From contig NC_022247.1 of assembly GCF_000463015.1 (NCBI RefSeq), forward strand, positions 1,550,001 to 1,614,000: a stretch of 64,000 bases of DNA, written 5' to 3'. Shown piece after piece: positions 47,301 to 55,817 of this stretch (its first letter is position 1; every line of letters starts with the position of its first letter). The notes under the pieces are model-generated. The model was given only the letters and a program-made list of their open reading frames with translations. It was not told the origin of the DNA and made no database searches. Position numbers and translations under genes: made by a program. Origin of the DNA: Variovorax paradoxus B4. Its GTDB lineage: Bacteria; Pseudomonadota; Gammaproteobacteria; Burkholderiales; Burkholderiaceae_C.

Positions 47301-49580
47301 CAGGTCATGGCTCAGCACCGCGCCTTCGGGCAGGCGCCTGTCGAGCGCGGCATGCACTGCGCGCACGTTCAGCAGGCCCTTGCCGGTGAAGGAGCCGCTG
47401 CCGAACACGTCCTGGTAGATGTCGGACGCGCCGCTGCCGTAGGGGTCGAGCCCGCACTGCCCGGCAAACATCCAGTGGAAGAACGAGCGCTCGCTGCGCA
47501 TCGGGAACGGCGTCACGATGCGCGGCTGGAGGATGCCGAAGCCCGCCGCCACGCGCCGGCTGTCCGCATCGATCTCGGGCGCATTGAGCGGGTGGGCGGC
47601 AATCGACACCAGGTCGCGCAGCGCGCCCGGCGGCAGGCCCGTGTCGCTGTCGAGGGTCAGCACATAGGGCGTTCGTCCCGGGGCCAGCTGCTGGCCCGGC
47701 GCGAGCGGCAGAAAGCCGCTGGCGTCGCCGGTTGCCAGCAGGCGCATCAGCATTTCGAGCTTGCCGCGCTTGCGCTCCCAGCCCATCCAGCGTTCTTCGG
47801 TACCGCTCCAGCTGCGCGGCCGGTGCAGCAGCAGGAAGCGCGAGGCCGCGCCGGCGGGCGCCGGATATTTCGCGTTGAGCGCGGCGACGCGCGCAATGGC
47901 ATCGTCGAGCAGCGGTGCGTCTTCCGGCAGCGAGGCTTGGGGCGCGTCGGCCCAGTCGGTCAGCAGGGCGAACTGGGCGTACGCCTCGCGGTTGGCGAGC
48001 CAATGCAGTTCGAGCCGGTGGGCGAGCTGCGCAGTGTTCGCGGGCGAGCTCAGCAGCGTAGGAATGACGACCAGCGCGCGGTGCCGCTCGGGAATGCCGG
48101 TCGCGAAGTCGAGGCGCGGCAACGCCTGCACCCGCACCGATTCGGCCATGACGCGCTGCGCCAGGGCGATCAGCGCCTCCGAGAGCGGCCATGCGAGCAG
48201 CGCCATCGCTGCGACCGTGGTCCAGTCGCGGGGGGACGGCAGACCGTGCGCCACGGCCGCAAGCAGCCACACGGTGCCCAGGACGATGACGAGTACGTAG
48301 ACAGGCAGGCGCCAGCCGCCGCGGCTGCGCAGCGGCCGGACCCTTGCCGGGCGGCCGGCACGGCCCGCCGCCGCGTCGGATTGCAGCGCGGCGATCAGCG
48401 CGCCGCGCCCCTGGCCGAACAGGTAGTAGCCGGCGGTGCTGTCGGCGCGATCGGTGTCGGCGCCTGCATCGTCGGCCGGCGCGGCGGCCGCGAGCCGCAC
48501 CACGGCCTGCGCCACCTCCCGCTCGGACCGGCCGCTGTCGCGCGCGACCCGCTCCATCGCATGCGTGATCTGCTGGCGCGTGAGCTCGCTTTCGTCCGCA
48601 AAGCTCGGCAGCTCGCGCAGCACCCGCAGCGAACGGCTGACGGGTTCGATCAGGTCGCTCCACTCGACCTGGCCGACCATGCGCAGCGTGGTGATGATGT
48701 TGCCGACGGTGAGGTTGGCCGCAGCCTGCGCGTTCTGCGCCTCGCCGATCAGCGCCGGCCCGTTGGGGCAGTGCTGTTCGATCCAGCGCACCAGTGCCGG
48801 CATGTTCTCGCCATGCTCCACCGGCAGGCGCTGCCAGAGCTGCGTGAGGTAGGCGTCCTGCAGGTTGTGGCTTTGCAATGCGCGATACAGCGTGTCGAGG
48901 TCTTGTGTCGACAGATGCGGCGCCGCGTCCCAGACCGCGTGCGCTATTTCGCGCGCGACCTTGTTCTCCGCAATGCTCTCGGCCACGCGGCGCAGGTTTT
49001 CAAGCAGCACCACGCGCAGGGTGGTGGGCAGCGCCCAGAGCTCGCCGAGCGTGAGCTCGTCGATGTCCTGGTAGGCGTTGAGAAAGGCGGTGAACAGCGT
49101 CTCGTTGAGCACGCTGTCGGTATGGGCCACGTAGGCCCAAGCGATGCCGTAGACGCGCGGCAGGCCCGCGAGCGGCGGCGTGGCGAGCTTGGGCAGGCGC
49201 GCGTAGTAGCTGCGCGGCACGCCGTCGTGGATCTGCTGGAGTTGCGCTTCCACCAGATGGAAGTTGTCGAGCAGCCATTCGGCCGCGGGCGACACATAGC
49301 GCCCGCTCTGCGAGATCAGCGCGATGTAGTCGAAAGCGTTGCGCAGCGATTCGAGGTTCTCGTCCACGCGCGGGAAGAAGGGCGCTCCCTCGCGCGCGCG
49401 GCGGGGGTCGACTTCGACGATCTGGGCCCGGGCCAGGCTGTGGCCGTGCTGCTCGAAGCGCTGGGCTCCGAACAACTCGGCGCGGATCGGCAGCGCCACC
49501 GGATCGTGGGGCGCAAGGAGCAGCGTGCGCGCGTACGCGCTGAGATCTGCGAGCCGATCAACGACAAAGGCGGCGCTCAT
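41391..49580 (-). CDS. ndvB: Cyclic beta-1,2-glucan synthase (NdvB/ChvB)
   Basis: A giant inner-membrane protein of 2729 residues (ChvB has about 2830). An N-terminal helical region is followed by membrane helices near 425-480, then a GT84 glycosyltransferase domain with the nucleotide-sugar DSD in LTLDSDTGLPPG (about 643) and the RVHRWVRGDW motif. More helices (about 840-1020), a glycoamylase-like segment and a GH94-type phosphorylase domain follow, containing TGDWNDGMNRVG near 2417. It makes cyclic glucan from UDP-glucose and adjusts ring length with the GH94 domain; these glucans act in osmoadaptation and host contact. No NdvA/ChvA exporter is visible nearby. An OpgC-like acyltransferase lies 18 kb upstream. 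Confidence 0.95.
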   Translation of the reverse strand: MSAAFVVDRLADLSAYARTLLLAPHDPVALPIRAELFGAQRFEQHGHSLARAQIVEVDPRRAREGAPFFPRVDENLESLRNAFDYIALISQSGRYVSPAAEWLLDNFHLVEAQLQQIHDGVPRSYYARLPKLATPPLAGLPRVYGIAWAYVAHTDSVLNETLFTAFLNAYQDIDELTLGELWALPTTLRVVLLENLRRVAESIAENKVAREIAHAVWDAAPHLSTQDLDTLYRALQSHNLQDAYLTQLWQRLPVEHGENMPALVRWIEQHCPNGPALIGEAQNAQAAANLTVGNIITTLRMVGQVEWSDLIEPVSRSLRVLRELPSFADESELTRQQITHAMERVARDSGRSEREVAQAVVRLAAAAPADDAGADTDRADSTAGYYLFGQGRGALIAALQSDAAAGRAGRPARVRPLRSRGGWRLPVYVLVIVLGTVWLLAAVAHGLPSPRDWTTVAAMALLAWPLSEALIALAQRVMAESVRVQALPRLDFATGIPERHRALVVIPTLLSSPANTAQLAHRLELHWLANREAYAQFALLTDWADAPQASLPEDAPLLDDAIARVAALNAKYPAPAGAASRFLLLHRPRSWSGTEERWMGWERKRGKLEMLMRLLATGDASGFLPLAPGQQLAPGRTPYVLTLDSDTGLPPGALRDLVSIAAHPLNAPEIDADSRRVAAGFGILQPRIVTPFPMRSERSFFHWMFAGQCGLDPYGSGASDIYQDVFGSGSFTGKGLLNVRAVHAALDRRLPEGAVLSHDLLEGTVARCAMVSDVVLIEDHPHHSGVAASRVHRWVRGDWQLLPLLWRARHFGIDALGLWKMGDNLRRSLVVPASFALLVLVIFTQAMPLGWALAAVASALTLGPLLGALAGLVPTRRAIELRHFFDVGAVELLRAMAGAAWQFVQLAAQTRLLLDAMFLATWRLTVSRRHLLQWTTTAQAQAQSSQQLPPFLRNAALSSMLCLALAVVAARWSAYPVAGPLLFAAWALAPFAAWWSSRVDAQVADPLSAEQRGYLEKLAHDTWRFFEHVVGPQDNHLPPDNLQLEPQPIIAHRTSPTNIGMYLLATCCAREFGWLDTEALLARITATLDTVDRMQKHQGHLFNWYHTQTLQLLPPAYVSSVDSGNFAGHLVAVAQACRAFAAQGCQSHEEPALQALAQRCDALHAGMDFSGLYDPKRHLFHIGLRVEENVLDASYYDLLASESRLLSFLAIAKGDVPRRHWMALGRPFLLVGSRPGLKSWSGSMFEYLMPALVMSEPADSLLQVANTAAIAEQQAFGRSLDLPWGISESAYFAQDHSLAYQYSPFGVPRLALRRTPPTDRVVAPYASAMAAVLAPAAAVVNLELLESLGARGEFGFHDAVDFTTSRQANGQDFTVVRNFMAHHQGMSLVALCHALRAEAPRRWFGSAALVQAHESLLHERTPRQIIGSADPRTPPEPSQTELAPLFQPRAVDPTGPGFQPTHLLSNGRYTVALRANGSGVSRWHAFNVTRWRDDPLRDSHGTFFYLRNIEKDGDQHELVSLTALPAPGAGWSYRTRFLAEQVQFDAAGDGLQVRTTALISPEDDTELRNITLHNAGKKTRTLELFSYFEPVLSNPKADEAHPAFANLFVESRWEPAWRALLLTRKPRLHGDPVVAAAHFLASVDAHVLSIDCMTDRRAFIGRNRSLANPALDPQPLAADGKPVNGLDPIACLRVRLSIAPGATARLSFATAADESIEALMPSIDRYLEPMHVERATRMAATLAQVRLRDLSIAPAQTFALQDLTTILTYTTPRVMKDRGPVDLRQIWRFGISGDKPIVLVAIHSMNGMGLVNTLLRAQPWWGFGGVACDLVVLNSEPNSYLMPLQREIEALRLRVAHQTQNSFPRDDTAGFYLLRDHEVASSERAALSRLARVVFTADGRSLEMQVAALHEARVDASTDAEAPAASPRAALLARLTAAPSAEPPAGSFDAESGEFRFEVDAGHRTPRPWINVIANAQFGFQVSEWGTGFTWAGNSRMHQVTPWSNDPVQDPAFEHYLLQDLASRALLPLTPAGQGAGDGDEVRHRVRHGQGYTVFECRQRELALETTFFADRGDAVKLVHVRVHNRGSDPRRLRALGMAEWQLGAARGERRTIHCWKPEDQPAVFGQQRESSVGFGGSTAFLLLAGLPGATQWTCDRNEFFDGHGIVEVPDTLARRAGSGLDACAAIGGEFVVAAGETASFSFVLGHADDADAALALARRWRQRDVPEALAQVRGFWDELLGRLQVRTPDPLFDAMVNRWLIYQTLACRLWSKAGFYQAGGAFGFRDQLQDAMAFALTDPSRLREQILVNAARQFPEGDVQHWWHMPGGAGVRTHFSDDLLWLPFATAHYVEVTGDAALLDHAAPFIEGPAIPEGAEDAYYAPQHSGRTATVFEHGALAIDRSLETGVHGLPLMGTGDWNDGMNRVGHEGRGESIWLAWFLCSVVEHFAPIAQARGEHDRAARWTEARRGWIAALHDAGWDGAWFRRAFFDNGAPLGSSANDECRIDLIAQAWSVLSGASDDAHTGPAMAAVKEHLHDEPAGLLRLLTPPFAHSANNPGYIQAYPRGVRENGGQYSHGAVWALMAQALQGDHEAAWQSFEGLSPAHRAVHPERGPAYELEPYVMAGDIYSAAPYVGRGGWSWYTGSAAWLHRAAIETLLGLCVKGRMLSLTPRVPAHWPGFEIALRLEQRSLTLQWGTPDAAATPTHHAAIGEWIDWQALSADAVLRVS

Positions 49581-49623
49581 CGCGCCGCCTTTGTCTGGAA
49601 TCCGAGGGGGGTGCTGCCTGTTT

Positions 49624-49639
49624 GCCCCCTCTCGGGGGG
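49624..49639. other. C5-TCTC-G6 hairpin between two minus-strand genes
   Basis: CCCCC-TCTC-GGGGGG at 49625-49639 can form a 5-bp G/C hairpin in the 94-bp gap between the small membrane-protein gene and the glucan synthase start. Similar C5/G5 hairpins are common in Comamonadaceae intergenic DNA (recollection, not checked). Without a T-tract it is not a clear terminator. Confidence 0.35.
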
Positions 49640-49674
49640 AATTGCAGCCCGGGTCGGTTCAGGGTCGGCCACCC

Positions 49675-49893
49675 TCAAGCGACGGCGAACAGCCCGATAC
49701 CGAAAGCGACCGCAATGCAGGCCATCGTGACGATCCGGCCCGCAACGAGCGCGCGCATCCGCTGCATGTGGCTCCGCATCGAGAACCATCGCCCGTGGGC
49801 GCGTGCGCAATGGCGCATGTGGGAGGCCAGGGCTTCGAAATCGTTATTGACGAAATCGATCTGTGAATGGGTCAGTGACTGCGGGGTGGACAT
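49675..49893 (-). CDS. Small hypothetical membrane protein
   Basis: A 72-residue protein with a polar N-terminus (STPQSLTHSQIDFVNNDFEALASHMRHCARAHGRWF) and one C-terminal membrane helix (IVTMACIAVAFGIGLFAV). The ATG at 49893 follows GGAG by about ten bases. Codon use is less extreme than its neighbours. No family recognised. It lies upstream of the glucan synthase gene on the same strand, 94 bp away. Confidence 0.6.
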   Translation of the reverse strand: MSTPQSLTHSQIDFVNNDFEALASHMRHCARAHGRWFSMRSHMQRMRALVAGRIVTMACIAVAFGIGLFAVA

Positions 49894-50020
49894 TGCAACG
49901 GGCTCCTGAATACGACTCGAGCTGCCGCGCGATTGCGAGAGATAGCGAGAAACTTTGAACGTCCTCGACCCTACTCTCTTAATTGACCTTACGGATTGCT
50001 ATTGCGCGATTTCTTGCGTA

Positions 50021-50047
50021 GGAAAGGGCGCACAAAGCGCCCTTTCC
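50021..50047. terminator. 11-bp perfect hairpin downstream of ppc
   Basis: GGAAAGGGCGC-ACAAA-GCGCCCTTTCC is a perfect 11-bp stem with a 5-base loop, 28 bp past the ppc stop. On the plus strand it is followed after CGGC by five Ts, while on the minus strand (the ppc direction) no T-tract follows the stem. It is probably a ppc terminator of hairpin type; the strand assignment is not fully settled. Confidence 0.6.
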
Positions 50048-50074
50048 CGGCTTTTTCGATCGATCCGGAGCCGC

Positions 50075-52918
50075 TCAGCCGGTGTTGCGCAAACCGGCAG
50101 CAACCCCATTGATCGAAATGTGGATGCCGCGCTGCAGCCGCTCGCCGCCTTCGCCCGCGCGGAAGCGGCGCATCAGCTCGACCTGCAGGTGGTGCAGCGG
50201 ATCGATGTACGGAAAGCGGTGGCGCACCGAGCGCTGCATCTCGGCGTTGCCCTCGAGCCGTTGCTTGGCGCCGGTGATGAGGGTGAGCGCGTCGGAGGTG
50301 CGGTGCCACTCGGCGTCGATCATCGAAAACACCTTCTGGCGCAGCTTGCGGTCGGTCACGAGTTCGGCGTAGCGCGAAGCCAGCGCGAGGTCGCTCTTGG
50401 CGAGCACCATGTCCATGTTGGACAGCAGGGTGCGAAAGAACGGCCACTGCGCATACATGCGGCGCAGCAGCGCCACGCGTTCCTTTCGCGCGGCCGGCGT
50501 GCCGGCCGAGGCCAGGAACTGCTCTACGCCCGAACCGAAGCCGAACCAGCCGGGGATGGTGAGCCGGCATTGGCCCCAGCTGAAGCTCCATGGCACGGCG
50601 CGCAGGTCGTCGATCTTGTGGCTCGGGTTGCGCGAGGCGGGACGCGAGCCGATGTTGAGTTCGGCAATCTCGCGGATCGGGGTGGATCCGAAGAAATAGT
50701 CGCCGAAGCCGGGCGTTTCGTAGACCAGCTTGCGGTAGGCCGACATGCTCGCGGTCGACAGTTCCCCCGCCGCCGAAAGGAATGTGGCGGGAGCCGACTT
50801 GGCTTGCGGCAGCAGCGTGGCCTCGAGGGTGGCGGCCACCAGCGTCTCGAGGTTGCGCCGGCCGATCTCGCGGTTGGCGTATTTCGAACCGATCACCTCG
50901 CCCTGTTCGGTGAGGCGGATCTGGCCGCGCACCGTGCCGGGTGGCTGCGCGAGGATGGCCTGGTAGCTCGGGCCGCCGCCGCGCCCCACCGTGCCGCCGC
51001 GGCCATGGAACATCCGAAGCCGGATCGGATTGGCCTTTTTCTTGTTGAGCTCGTCGAACAGCGCGACCAGCGCGATGCCCGCGCGGTAGAGCTCCCAGTT
51101 GCTCGTGAAGATGCCGCCGTCCTTGTTGCTGTCGCTGTAGCCGAGCATCACGTCCTGCTCGGCGCCCGAGCGCTCGACGAGCGCCTGGATGTTCGGCAGC
51201 GCATAGAAGGCGCGCACGATGGGGGCGGCATTGCGCAGGTCTTCGATGGTTTCGAACAGCGGCACCACGATCAGGTCGCAGGTGGCCTTGCCGTCCATCG
51301 CGCCGCGCAGCAGGCCCACTTCCTTTTGCAGCAGCAGGGCCTCGAGCAGGTCGCTCACCGTCTCGGTGTGGCTGATGATGTAGTGGCGGATGGCTGCCGC
51401 ACCGTAGCGCGCACGTGCGGTGCGTGCGGCCGCGAAGATCGCGAGCTCGCTCTTCGCCAGCGGCGAGTATTCGGCATCGGGCACGCGCAGCGGACGCGCG
51501 TCGTCGAGCAGCCTGAGCAGCAGCGTCTGTTTGGCCTCCTCGGCCAGCGAGGCGTAGGCGGGCTCGATGCGCGCGGTGGCCAGCAGCTCGGCGATCACGG
51601 CCTCGTGCTTGTCGGAGCTCTGGCGCAGATCGACCGTGGCCAGGTGGAAGCCGAACACCTCGACGGCGCGAATCAGCGGCCGCAGGCGGGGCGCCGCCAG
51701 CACGCTGCCGTGCTTCTCGGCGAGCGACTCTTCCACGGTATGCAGGTCGGCCAGGAATTCCTCGGCCCTGGCGTAGGGGTTTTGCGGCGGCACGGCGTGG
51801 CGCGCGGCTTCGCCGCCGGTGAGTTCGCGCAGCGTGGCGGCAAGGCGCGCATACACGCCGGTGAGTGCGCGGCGGTAGGGCTCGTCCTTGCGGTGTTCGC
51901 TGGTGTCGGGCGAGCGCTCGGCCAGCGCCTGCATCTCGACCGACACATCCACCAGCGTGGCGGACAGCGAGAGCTCGCCGCCGAGGTAGTGCACTTCGGT
52001 GAGGTAGTGGCGCAGCGCCAGCTCGGCCTGGCGGCGCAAGGCGTAATCGAGCGTTTCGGCCGTCACGTTGGGGTTGCCGTCGCGGTCGCCGCCGATCCAC
52101 TGGCCCATGCGCAGGAAGGGCGCCACGGAAGGCACGGTGCCGCCCTGGGCCAGCGCCTTTTCGAGATCGGCGTAGACGCGCGGAATCTCGCGCAGGAACG
52201 TGGCTTCGTAGTAGCTCAGTGCGTTCTCGATCTCGTCGGCCACGGTGAGCTTGGAGAAGCGCAGGAGGCGCGTCTGCCAGATCTGCGTGACGCGGATGCG
52301 CATCTGCGTTTCGTTCTCGGCAAACTCGATCGGCGTGAGCGCGTCCTTGGCTGCGGCGTAGGCGCTCTGGCGCAGCTTGATCTCGTCGCGCGTGGTGAGC
52401 AACTGCGCAATGGCGCGCTCGGCGTCGAGGATGCTCTTGCGCTGCACTTCGGTCGGGTGCGCGGTCAGCACGGGTGACACATAGCTGCGCGCCAGCGAAG
52501 CCACCACCTCGTCGGGCTTGACGCCGGCCTTGCGGATGCGCGCGAGTGCGGTCTGCAGATCGCCGTCGGCGCTTTCGCCGGCGCGCTCGGCCTCGGTGCG
52601 CCGGCGGATCAGGTGCCGGTCTTCTGCCAGGTTGGCCAGGTGGCTGAAATAGGTGAAGGCGCGGATCACGCGCACCGTCTCGGCCGCGCTCAGGCCCTTG
52701 AGCAGGTTCTTGAGCGCGCGGTCGGCGGCGTGGTCCGCATCGCGGCGGAAAGCCACCGACAGCGTGCGGATCTTCTCGACCAGCGCATAACTTTCCTCGC
52801 CCTCCTGTTCGCGGATCACGTCGCCGAGGATGCGGCCCAGAAGCCGGATGTCGTCGATCAGCGGCTGGTCTTCGGCTTGCCGGCGCTTGGACGGCGCAGG
52901 AGTCTTGCTGGCTTTCAT
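50075..52918 (-). CDS. ppc: Phosphoenolpyruvate carboxylase
   Basis: A 947-residue enzyme that carboxylates phosphoenolpyruvate to oxaloacetate with bicarbonate, replenishing the TCA cycle. The catalytic motifs are intact: HPTEVQRKS near 154 (catalytic His), [10 protein letters not shown] near 596 and [15 protein letters not shown] near 640; the C-terminus ends RNTG, as usual. The N-terminal region includes the Ser-phosphorylation-free bacterial type. Start ATG 52918 ([13 protein letters not shown]). It is divergent from hemC, which begins 82 bp away, so their promoters overlap; the pairing ppc/hemC is common in betaproteobacteria (recollection). Confidence 0.97.
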   Translation of the reverse strand: MKASKTPAPSKRRQAEDQPLIDDIRLLGRILGDVIREQEGEESYALVEKIRTLSVAFRRDADHAADRALKNLLKGLSAAETVRVIRAFTYFSHLANLAEDRHLIRRRTEAERAGESADGDLQTALARIRKAGVKPDEVVASLARSYVSPVLTAHPTEVQRKSILDAERAIAQLLTTRDEIKLRQSAYAAAKDALTPIEFAENETQMRIRVTQIWQTRLLRFSKLTVADEIENALSYYEATFLREIPRVYADLEKALAQGGTVPSVAPFLRMGQWIGGDRDGNPNVTAETLDYALRRQAELALRHYLTEVHYLGGELSLSATLVDVSVEMQALAERSPDTSEHRKDEPYRRALTGVYARLAATLRELTGGEAARHAVPPQNPYARAEEFLADLHTVEESLAEKHGSVLAAPRLRPLIRAVEVFGFHLATVDLRQSSDKHEAVIAELLATARIEPAYASLAEEAKQTLLLRLLDDARPLRVPDAEYSPLAKSELAIFAAARTARARYGAAAIRHYIISHTETVSDLLEALLLQKEVGLLRGAMDGKATCDLIVVPLFETIEDLRNAAPIVRAFYALPNIQALVERSGAEQDVMLGYSDSNKDGGIFTSNWELYRAGIALVALFDELNKKKANPIRLRMFHGRGGTVGRGGGPSYQAILAQPPGTVRGQIRLTEQGEVIGSKYANREIGRRNLETLVAATLEATLLPQAKSAPATFLSAAGELSTASMSAYRKLVYETPGFGDYFFGSTPIREIAELNIGSRPASRNPSHKIDDLRAVPWSFSWGQCRLTIPGWFGFGSGVEQFLASAGTPAARKERVALLRRMYAQWPFFRTLLSNMDMVLAKSDLALASRYAELVTDRKLRQKVFSMIDAEWHRTSDALTLITGAKQRLEGNAEMQRSVRHRFPYIDPLHHLQVELMRRFRAGEGGERLQRGIHISINGVAAGLRNTG

Positions 52919-52961
52919 TTCGATGTTTTTCCTGGTCTAGAAAGGATGCGCCGCCTGCGTT

Positions 52962-52984
52962 GTTGCGGCGCAACATGCTAGCAT
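52962..52984. promoter_or_regulatory. Adjacent palindromes in the ppc/hemC divergent region
   Basis: GTTGC-GGC-GCAAC at 52962-52974 directly abuts the perfect palindrome ATGCTAGCAT at 52975-52984, about 20-40 bp before the hemC ATG. Together they fill much of the 82-bp gap between ppc and hemC. They could form an operator or a cruciform; I do not recognise a regulator. Confidence 0.3.
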
Positions 52985-53000
52985 TCCGGAGGTCTTCAAC

Positions 53001-53927
53001 ATGTACTTTTTGGGAGCGGTCTTGAGCAATATCGTGATCGCCACGCGCGAAAGCCGGCTGGCCCTGTGGCAGGCCGAACACGTGCAAGCGCTGCTGCAGG
53101 AACGAGGCCACGCGGTCAGCCTGCTGGGCATGACCACGCGGGGCGACCAGATCCTGGACAAGTCGCTCAGCAAGGTGGGCGGCAAGGGCCTCTTCGTGAA
53201 GGAACTCGAACTCGCCCTCGAGGAAGGCCGCGCCGACATCGCGGTGCATTCGCTCAAGGACGTGCCGATGGACTTGCCCGACGGTTTCGTGCTGGCCTGC
53301 GTGCTGGAGCGCGAAGATCCGCGCGATGCGCTGGTGTCGCCGCGCCATGCCTCGCTCGACGAACTGCCGCAGGGCGCCGTCGTCGGCACCTCCAGCCTGC
53401 GGCGCGTGGTGCTGCTGCGCGCCCTGCGGCCCGACCTGCGCATCGAGCCGCTGCGCGGCAACCTGGACACCCGCCTGCGCAAGCTCGACGAAGGCCAGTA
53501 CGACGCCATCGTGCTCGCGGCGGCCGGGCTCAAGCGGCTGGGGCTCGAGCACCGCATCCGGGTCGCGTTCGATCCCGACACCATGCTGCCGGCCGCGGGG
53601 CAGGGCGCACTCGGCATCGAGGTGCGGGCCGACCGCACGGACCTGATCGCGCTGCTGGCCACGCTGTCGCATCCGCGCGATTGGCTGGCCACCGCCGCCG
53701 AGCGCGCGGTGAGCCGGTCGATGGGCGGCAGCTGTTCCATGCCGTTGGCAGCCCATGCACGCTGGCAAGCCGACGGTGCGCTGCGCATCGATGCGGCATG
53801 GGGCGACCCCGAGGGCAATGCCGCGCTGGTGCGGGTTCATGCGCAAGCCCCGGCCGCCGACTTTGCGCAGGCCGGCGCGCTCGGCGAACGCGCCGCCGCG
53901 TTGCTGCGCGACGCCGGCGCGCACTGA
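53001..53927 (+). CDS. hemC: Hydroxymethylbilane synthase (porphobilinogen deaminase)
   Basis: A 308-residue enzyme that joins four porphobilinogens into hydroxymethylbilane. It has the substrate-binding start [18 protein letters not shown], the catalytic Asp in [11 protein letters not shown] (about 85), the cofactor-loop Arg residues ([33 protein letters not shown]) and the dipyrromethane-binding Cys in [12 protein letters not shown] (about 245). The ATG at 53001 follows GGAGG by eight bases, which decides the start, though a TTG at 53022 with GGAG six bases upstream is also possible. First gene of the hemCDXY operon. Confidence 0.97.
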   Translation: MYFLGAVLSNIVIATRESRLALWQAEHVQALLQERGHAVSLLGMTTRGDQILDKSLSKVGGKGLFVKELELALEEGRADIAVHSLKDVPMDLPDGFVLACVLEREDPRDALVSPRHASLDELPQGAVVGTSSLRRVVLLRALRPDLRIEPLRGNLDTRLRKLDEGQYDAIVLAAAGLKRLGLEHRIRVAFDPDTMLPAAGQGALGIEVRADRTDLIALLATLSHPRDWLATAAERAVSRSMGGSCSMPLAAHARWQADGALRIDAAWGDPEGNAALVRVHAQAPAADFAQAGALGERAAALLRDAGAH

Positions 53928-53951
53928 AGATTTCCGAAAGAAAGAACAACG

Positions 53952-54725
53952 ATGGCTGCCAAGCCCGTCATCGTCACGCGGCCGGCGCGCGAGGCCGCGC
54001 AATGGGCGGACGAATTCCGAGCCGCCGGGCTGGATGCCGCGGTGCTGCCGCTGATCGTCATCGAGCCCGCCGCCGACGCGCAACCGCTGCGCGCGGCCTG
54101 GCGGCGGCTCCCTGACTATGCGGCGCTGATGTTCGTGAGCGCCACCGCGGTCGAGCACTTCTTCCTTCATGCGGAAAAAGGACAACGCGCGATCGGCCCG
54201 CGCTTCTGGGCCACGGGGCCCGGCACGGCGCGCGCGCTCCTGCGCGCCGGCGTGCCGGAGGACGCCATCGACGCCCCCGCTTCCGACGCCGACCGCTTCG
54301 ATTCCGAGGCCCTGTGGGAGCGCGTGAGGGGACAGGTCGCCCGGGGCGTGCGCGTGCTGATCGTGCGTGGCGGCGATGCGGCCGGCCACCCGAGCGGACG
54401 CGACTGGCTCGCCAACGAGATCGATGCCGCGCAGGGTCTGCGCGACACCGTGGTCGCCTATCGGCGCCTGGCGCCATCTTTCGACGGCACGGCGCGTGCG
54501 CTGGCACTCGACGGCGCTGCGGGGCGCGCGATCTGGCTGTTCAGCAGCTCGGAGGCGATTGCCAACCTGCGCGATGCGATGCCTGGCACCGACTGGCATG
54601 CGGCCAGCGCGGTGGCAACCCATCCTCGCATCGGCGAAGCCGCGCGGGCCGCGGGATTCGGTTCGGTGCGCGTGTGCTCGCCTCTGCGAGAAGCCTTGGT
54701 CGCGTCGATAGAATCCCTCACATGA
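53952..54725 (+). CDS. hemD: Uroporphyrinogen-III synthase
   Basis: A 257-residue two-lobed enzyme that cyclises hydroxymethylbilane to uroporphyrinogen III, inverting ring D. The N-terminal VIVTRPAREAAQWADEFRAAG, the AAWRRLPDYAALMFVSATAVEHFF segment, the internal RVLIVRGGDAAGH and the C-terminal hinge (ASAVATHPRIGEAARAAGFGSVRV) fit the HEM4 fold, which is poorly conserved in sequence. It begins 24 bp after hemC and overlaps the next gene by four bases. Confidence 0.93.
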   Translation: MAAKPVIVTRPAREAAQWADEFRAAGLDAAVLPLIVIEPAADAQPLRAAWRRLPDYAALMFVSATAVEHFFLHAEKGQRAIGPRFWATGPGTARALLRAGVPEDAIDAPASDADRFDSEALWERVRGQVARGVRVLIVRGGDAAGHPSGRDWLANEIDAAQGLRDTVVAYRRLAPSFDGTARALALDGAAGRAIWLFSSSEAIANLRDAMPGTDWHAASAVATHPRIGEAARAAGFGSVRVCSPLREALVASIESLT

Positions 54726-55816
54726 GTGCCGCGTCCCCGTCCGACGACTTCTCCCCTCCATCTGCCGCCGCGCCGGTGCCCGCCACGCTGGCGAGCGCGC
54801 AGCAGTCGCCCGAGTCGCAGGCCGCCGCCGCAACGATGCTCTCGCGCATCGGCTTCGGCCTGCTGGCCATCGTGGCCCTGGCGGCCCTGGTGATGGCCAT
54901 TTCGCTTTGGCAGAAGGTCAGCGGCATGCAGGAGCAGTTGGCGCGCCAGAGTGCCGATGCGCTGGCCCAATCGCTCGAGGCGCGCACGCTCGCCCGGCAG
55001 GCCATGGATACGGTGCGGGATACCGCGGCCCGCGCTGCCCTGACCGAAACCCGCGTCGCCGAAGTCGCGCTTCAGCGGTCGCAGCTTGAAGAGCTGATGC
55101 AAAGCCTCTCGCGCTCGCGCGACGAGAACCTGGTGGTCGACATCGAATCGGCCGTGCGCCTGGCCCTGCAGCAGACGCAGGTCACGGGCAGCGTGGAGCC
55201 CTTGCTGGCAGCCCTCAAATCCGGCGACCTGCGCATCGCCCGCGCCGCGCAGCCCAGGCTGGCGCCACTGCAGCGCGCCATGCAGCGCGACGCCGACCGC
55301 CTGCGCAGCAGTGCGAGCGCCGACAGCGGAGAGGCGCTGCAAAAGCTCGACGAGCTGATGCGCAGCGTGGACGACCTGCCGCCGCTCAATGCCGTGGCCA
55401 CGCGTGGCTCGGGGCTCAACGCATGGCAGCCCGAACCCATTCCGGCCGACGCGGCCTGGTGGGAGAGGGTGCTGCTGACGGTGCGCGCCGAAGCGCGATC
55501 GCTGGTGCGGGTCGGGCGCATCGAGCGTCCCGAGGCGGTGCTGCTGGCGCCCGACCAGACCTATTTCCTGCGCGAGAACCTCAAGCTCAAGCTGCTCAAT
55601 GCGCGGCTCTCGCTGCTGTCGCGGCAGATGGACGCCGCGCGCAGCGAACTCGCAACGGTTGCCGCATCGCTGAACCGCTATTTCGATCCCGCATCGCGGC
55701 GCACGCAGGCCGCCGCCACGCTGTTGCAGCAACTGCAGGCGCTGGTGAAAACCTCCGAAGCTCCGCGCATCGACGACACCCTGTCCGCGCTGGCCACTGC
55801 GGCGGCGGGGCGTTGA
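54722..55816 (+). CDS. hemX: HemX-family membrane protein
   Basis: A 364-residue protein with a short proline-rich cytoplasmic start, one membrane helix (IGFGLLAIVALAALVMAISLW, about 40-62), and a long helical, coiled-coil-like periplasmic domain (LARQSADALAQSLEARTLARQAMDTVR...). It matches HemX, often annotated as uroporphyrinogen-III C-methyltransferase but without a visible methyltransferase motif, so a structural role in tetrapyrrole synthesis is more likely. The ATG overlaps the hemD stop (ATGA), coupling translation. Confidence 0.9.
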   Translation: MSAASPSDDFSPPSAAAPVPATLASAQQSPESQAAAATMLSRIGFGLLAIVALAALVMAISLWQKVSGMQEQLARQSADALAQSLEARTLARQAMDTVRDTAARAALTETRVAEVALQRSQLEELMQSLSRSRDENLVVDIESAVRLALQQTQVTGSVEPLLAALKSGDLRIARAAQPRLAPLQRAMQRDADRLRSSASADSGEALQKLDELMRSVDDLPPLNAVATRGSGLNAWQPEPIPADAAWWERVLLTVRAEARSLVRVGRIERPEAVLLAPDQTYFLRENLKLKLLNARLSLLSRQMDAARSELATVAASLNRYFDPASRRTQAAATLLQQLQALVKTSEAPRIDDTLSALATAAAGR

Positions 55817-55817
55817 C

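Noticed and set aside
41457..49730. ORFs of 1361 and 1345 residues antisense to the glucan synthase
   Set aside because: No motif or plausible start; the minus frame has complete GT84 and GH94 domains.
49989..54833. 1614-residue minus-strand ORF spanning the ppc/hemC region
   Set aside because: It crosses a divergent gene pair with strong domain evidence and is a reading-frame artefact.
54722..55816. HemX as a uroporphyrinogen-III methyltransferase
   Set aside because: No SAM-dependent methyltransferase motif is visible; a membrane scaffold role is more likely.
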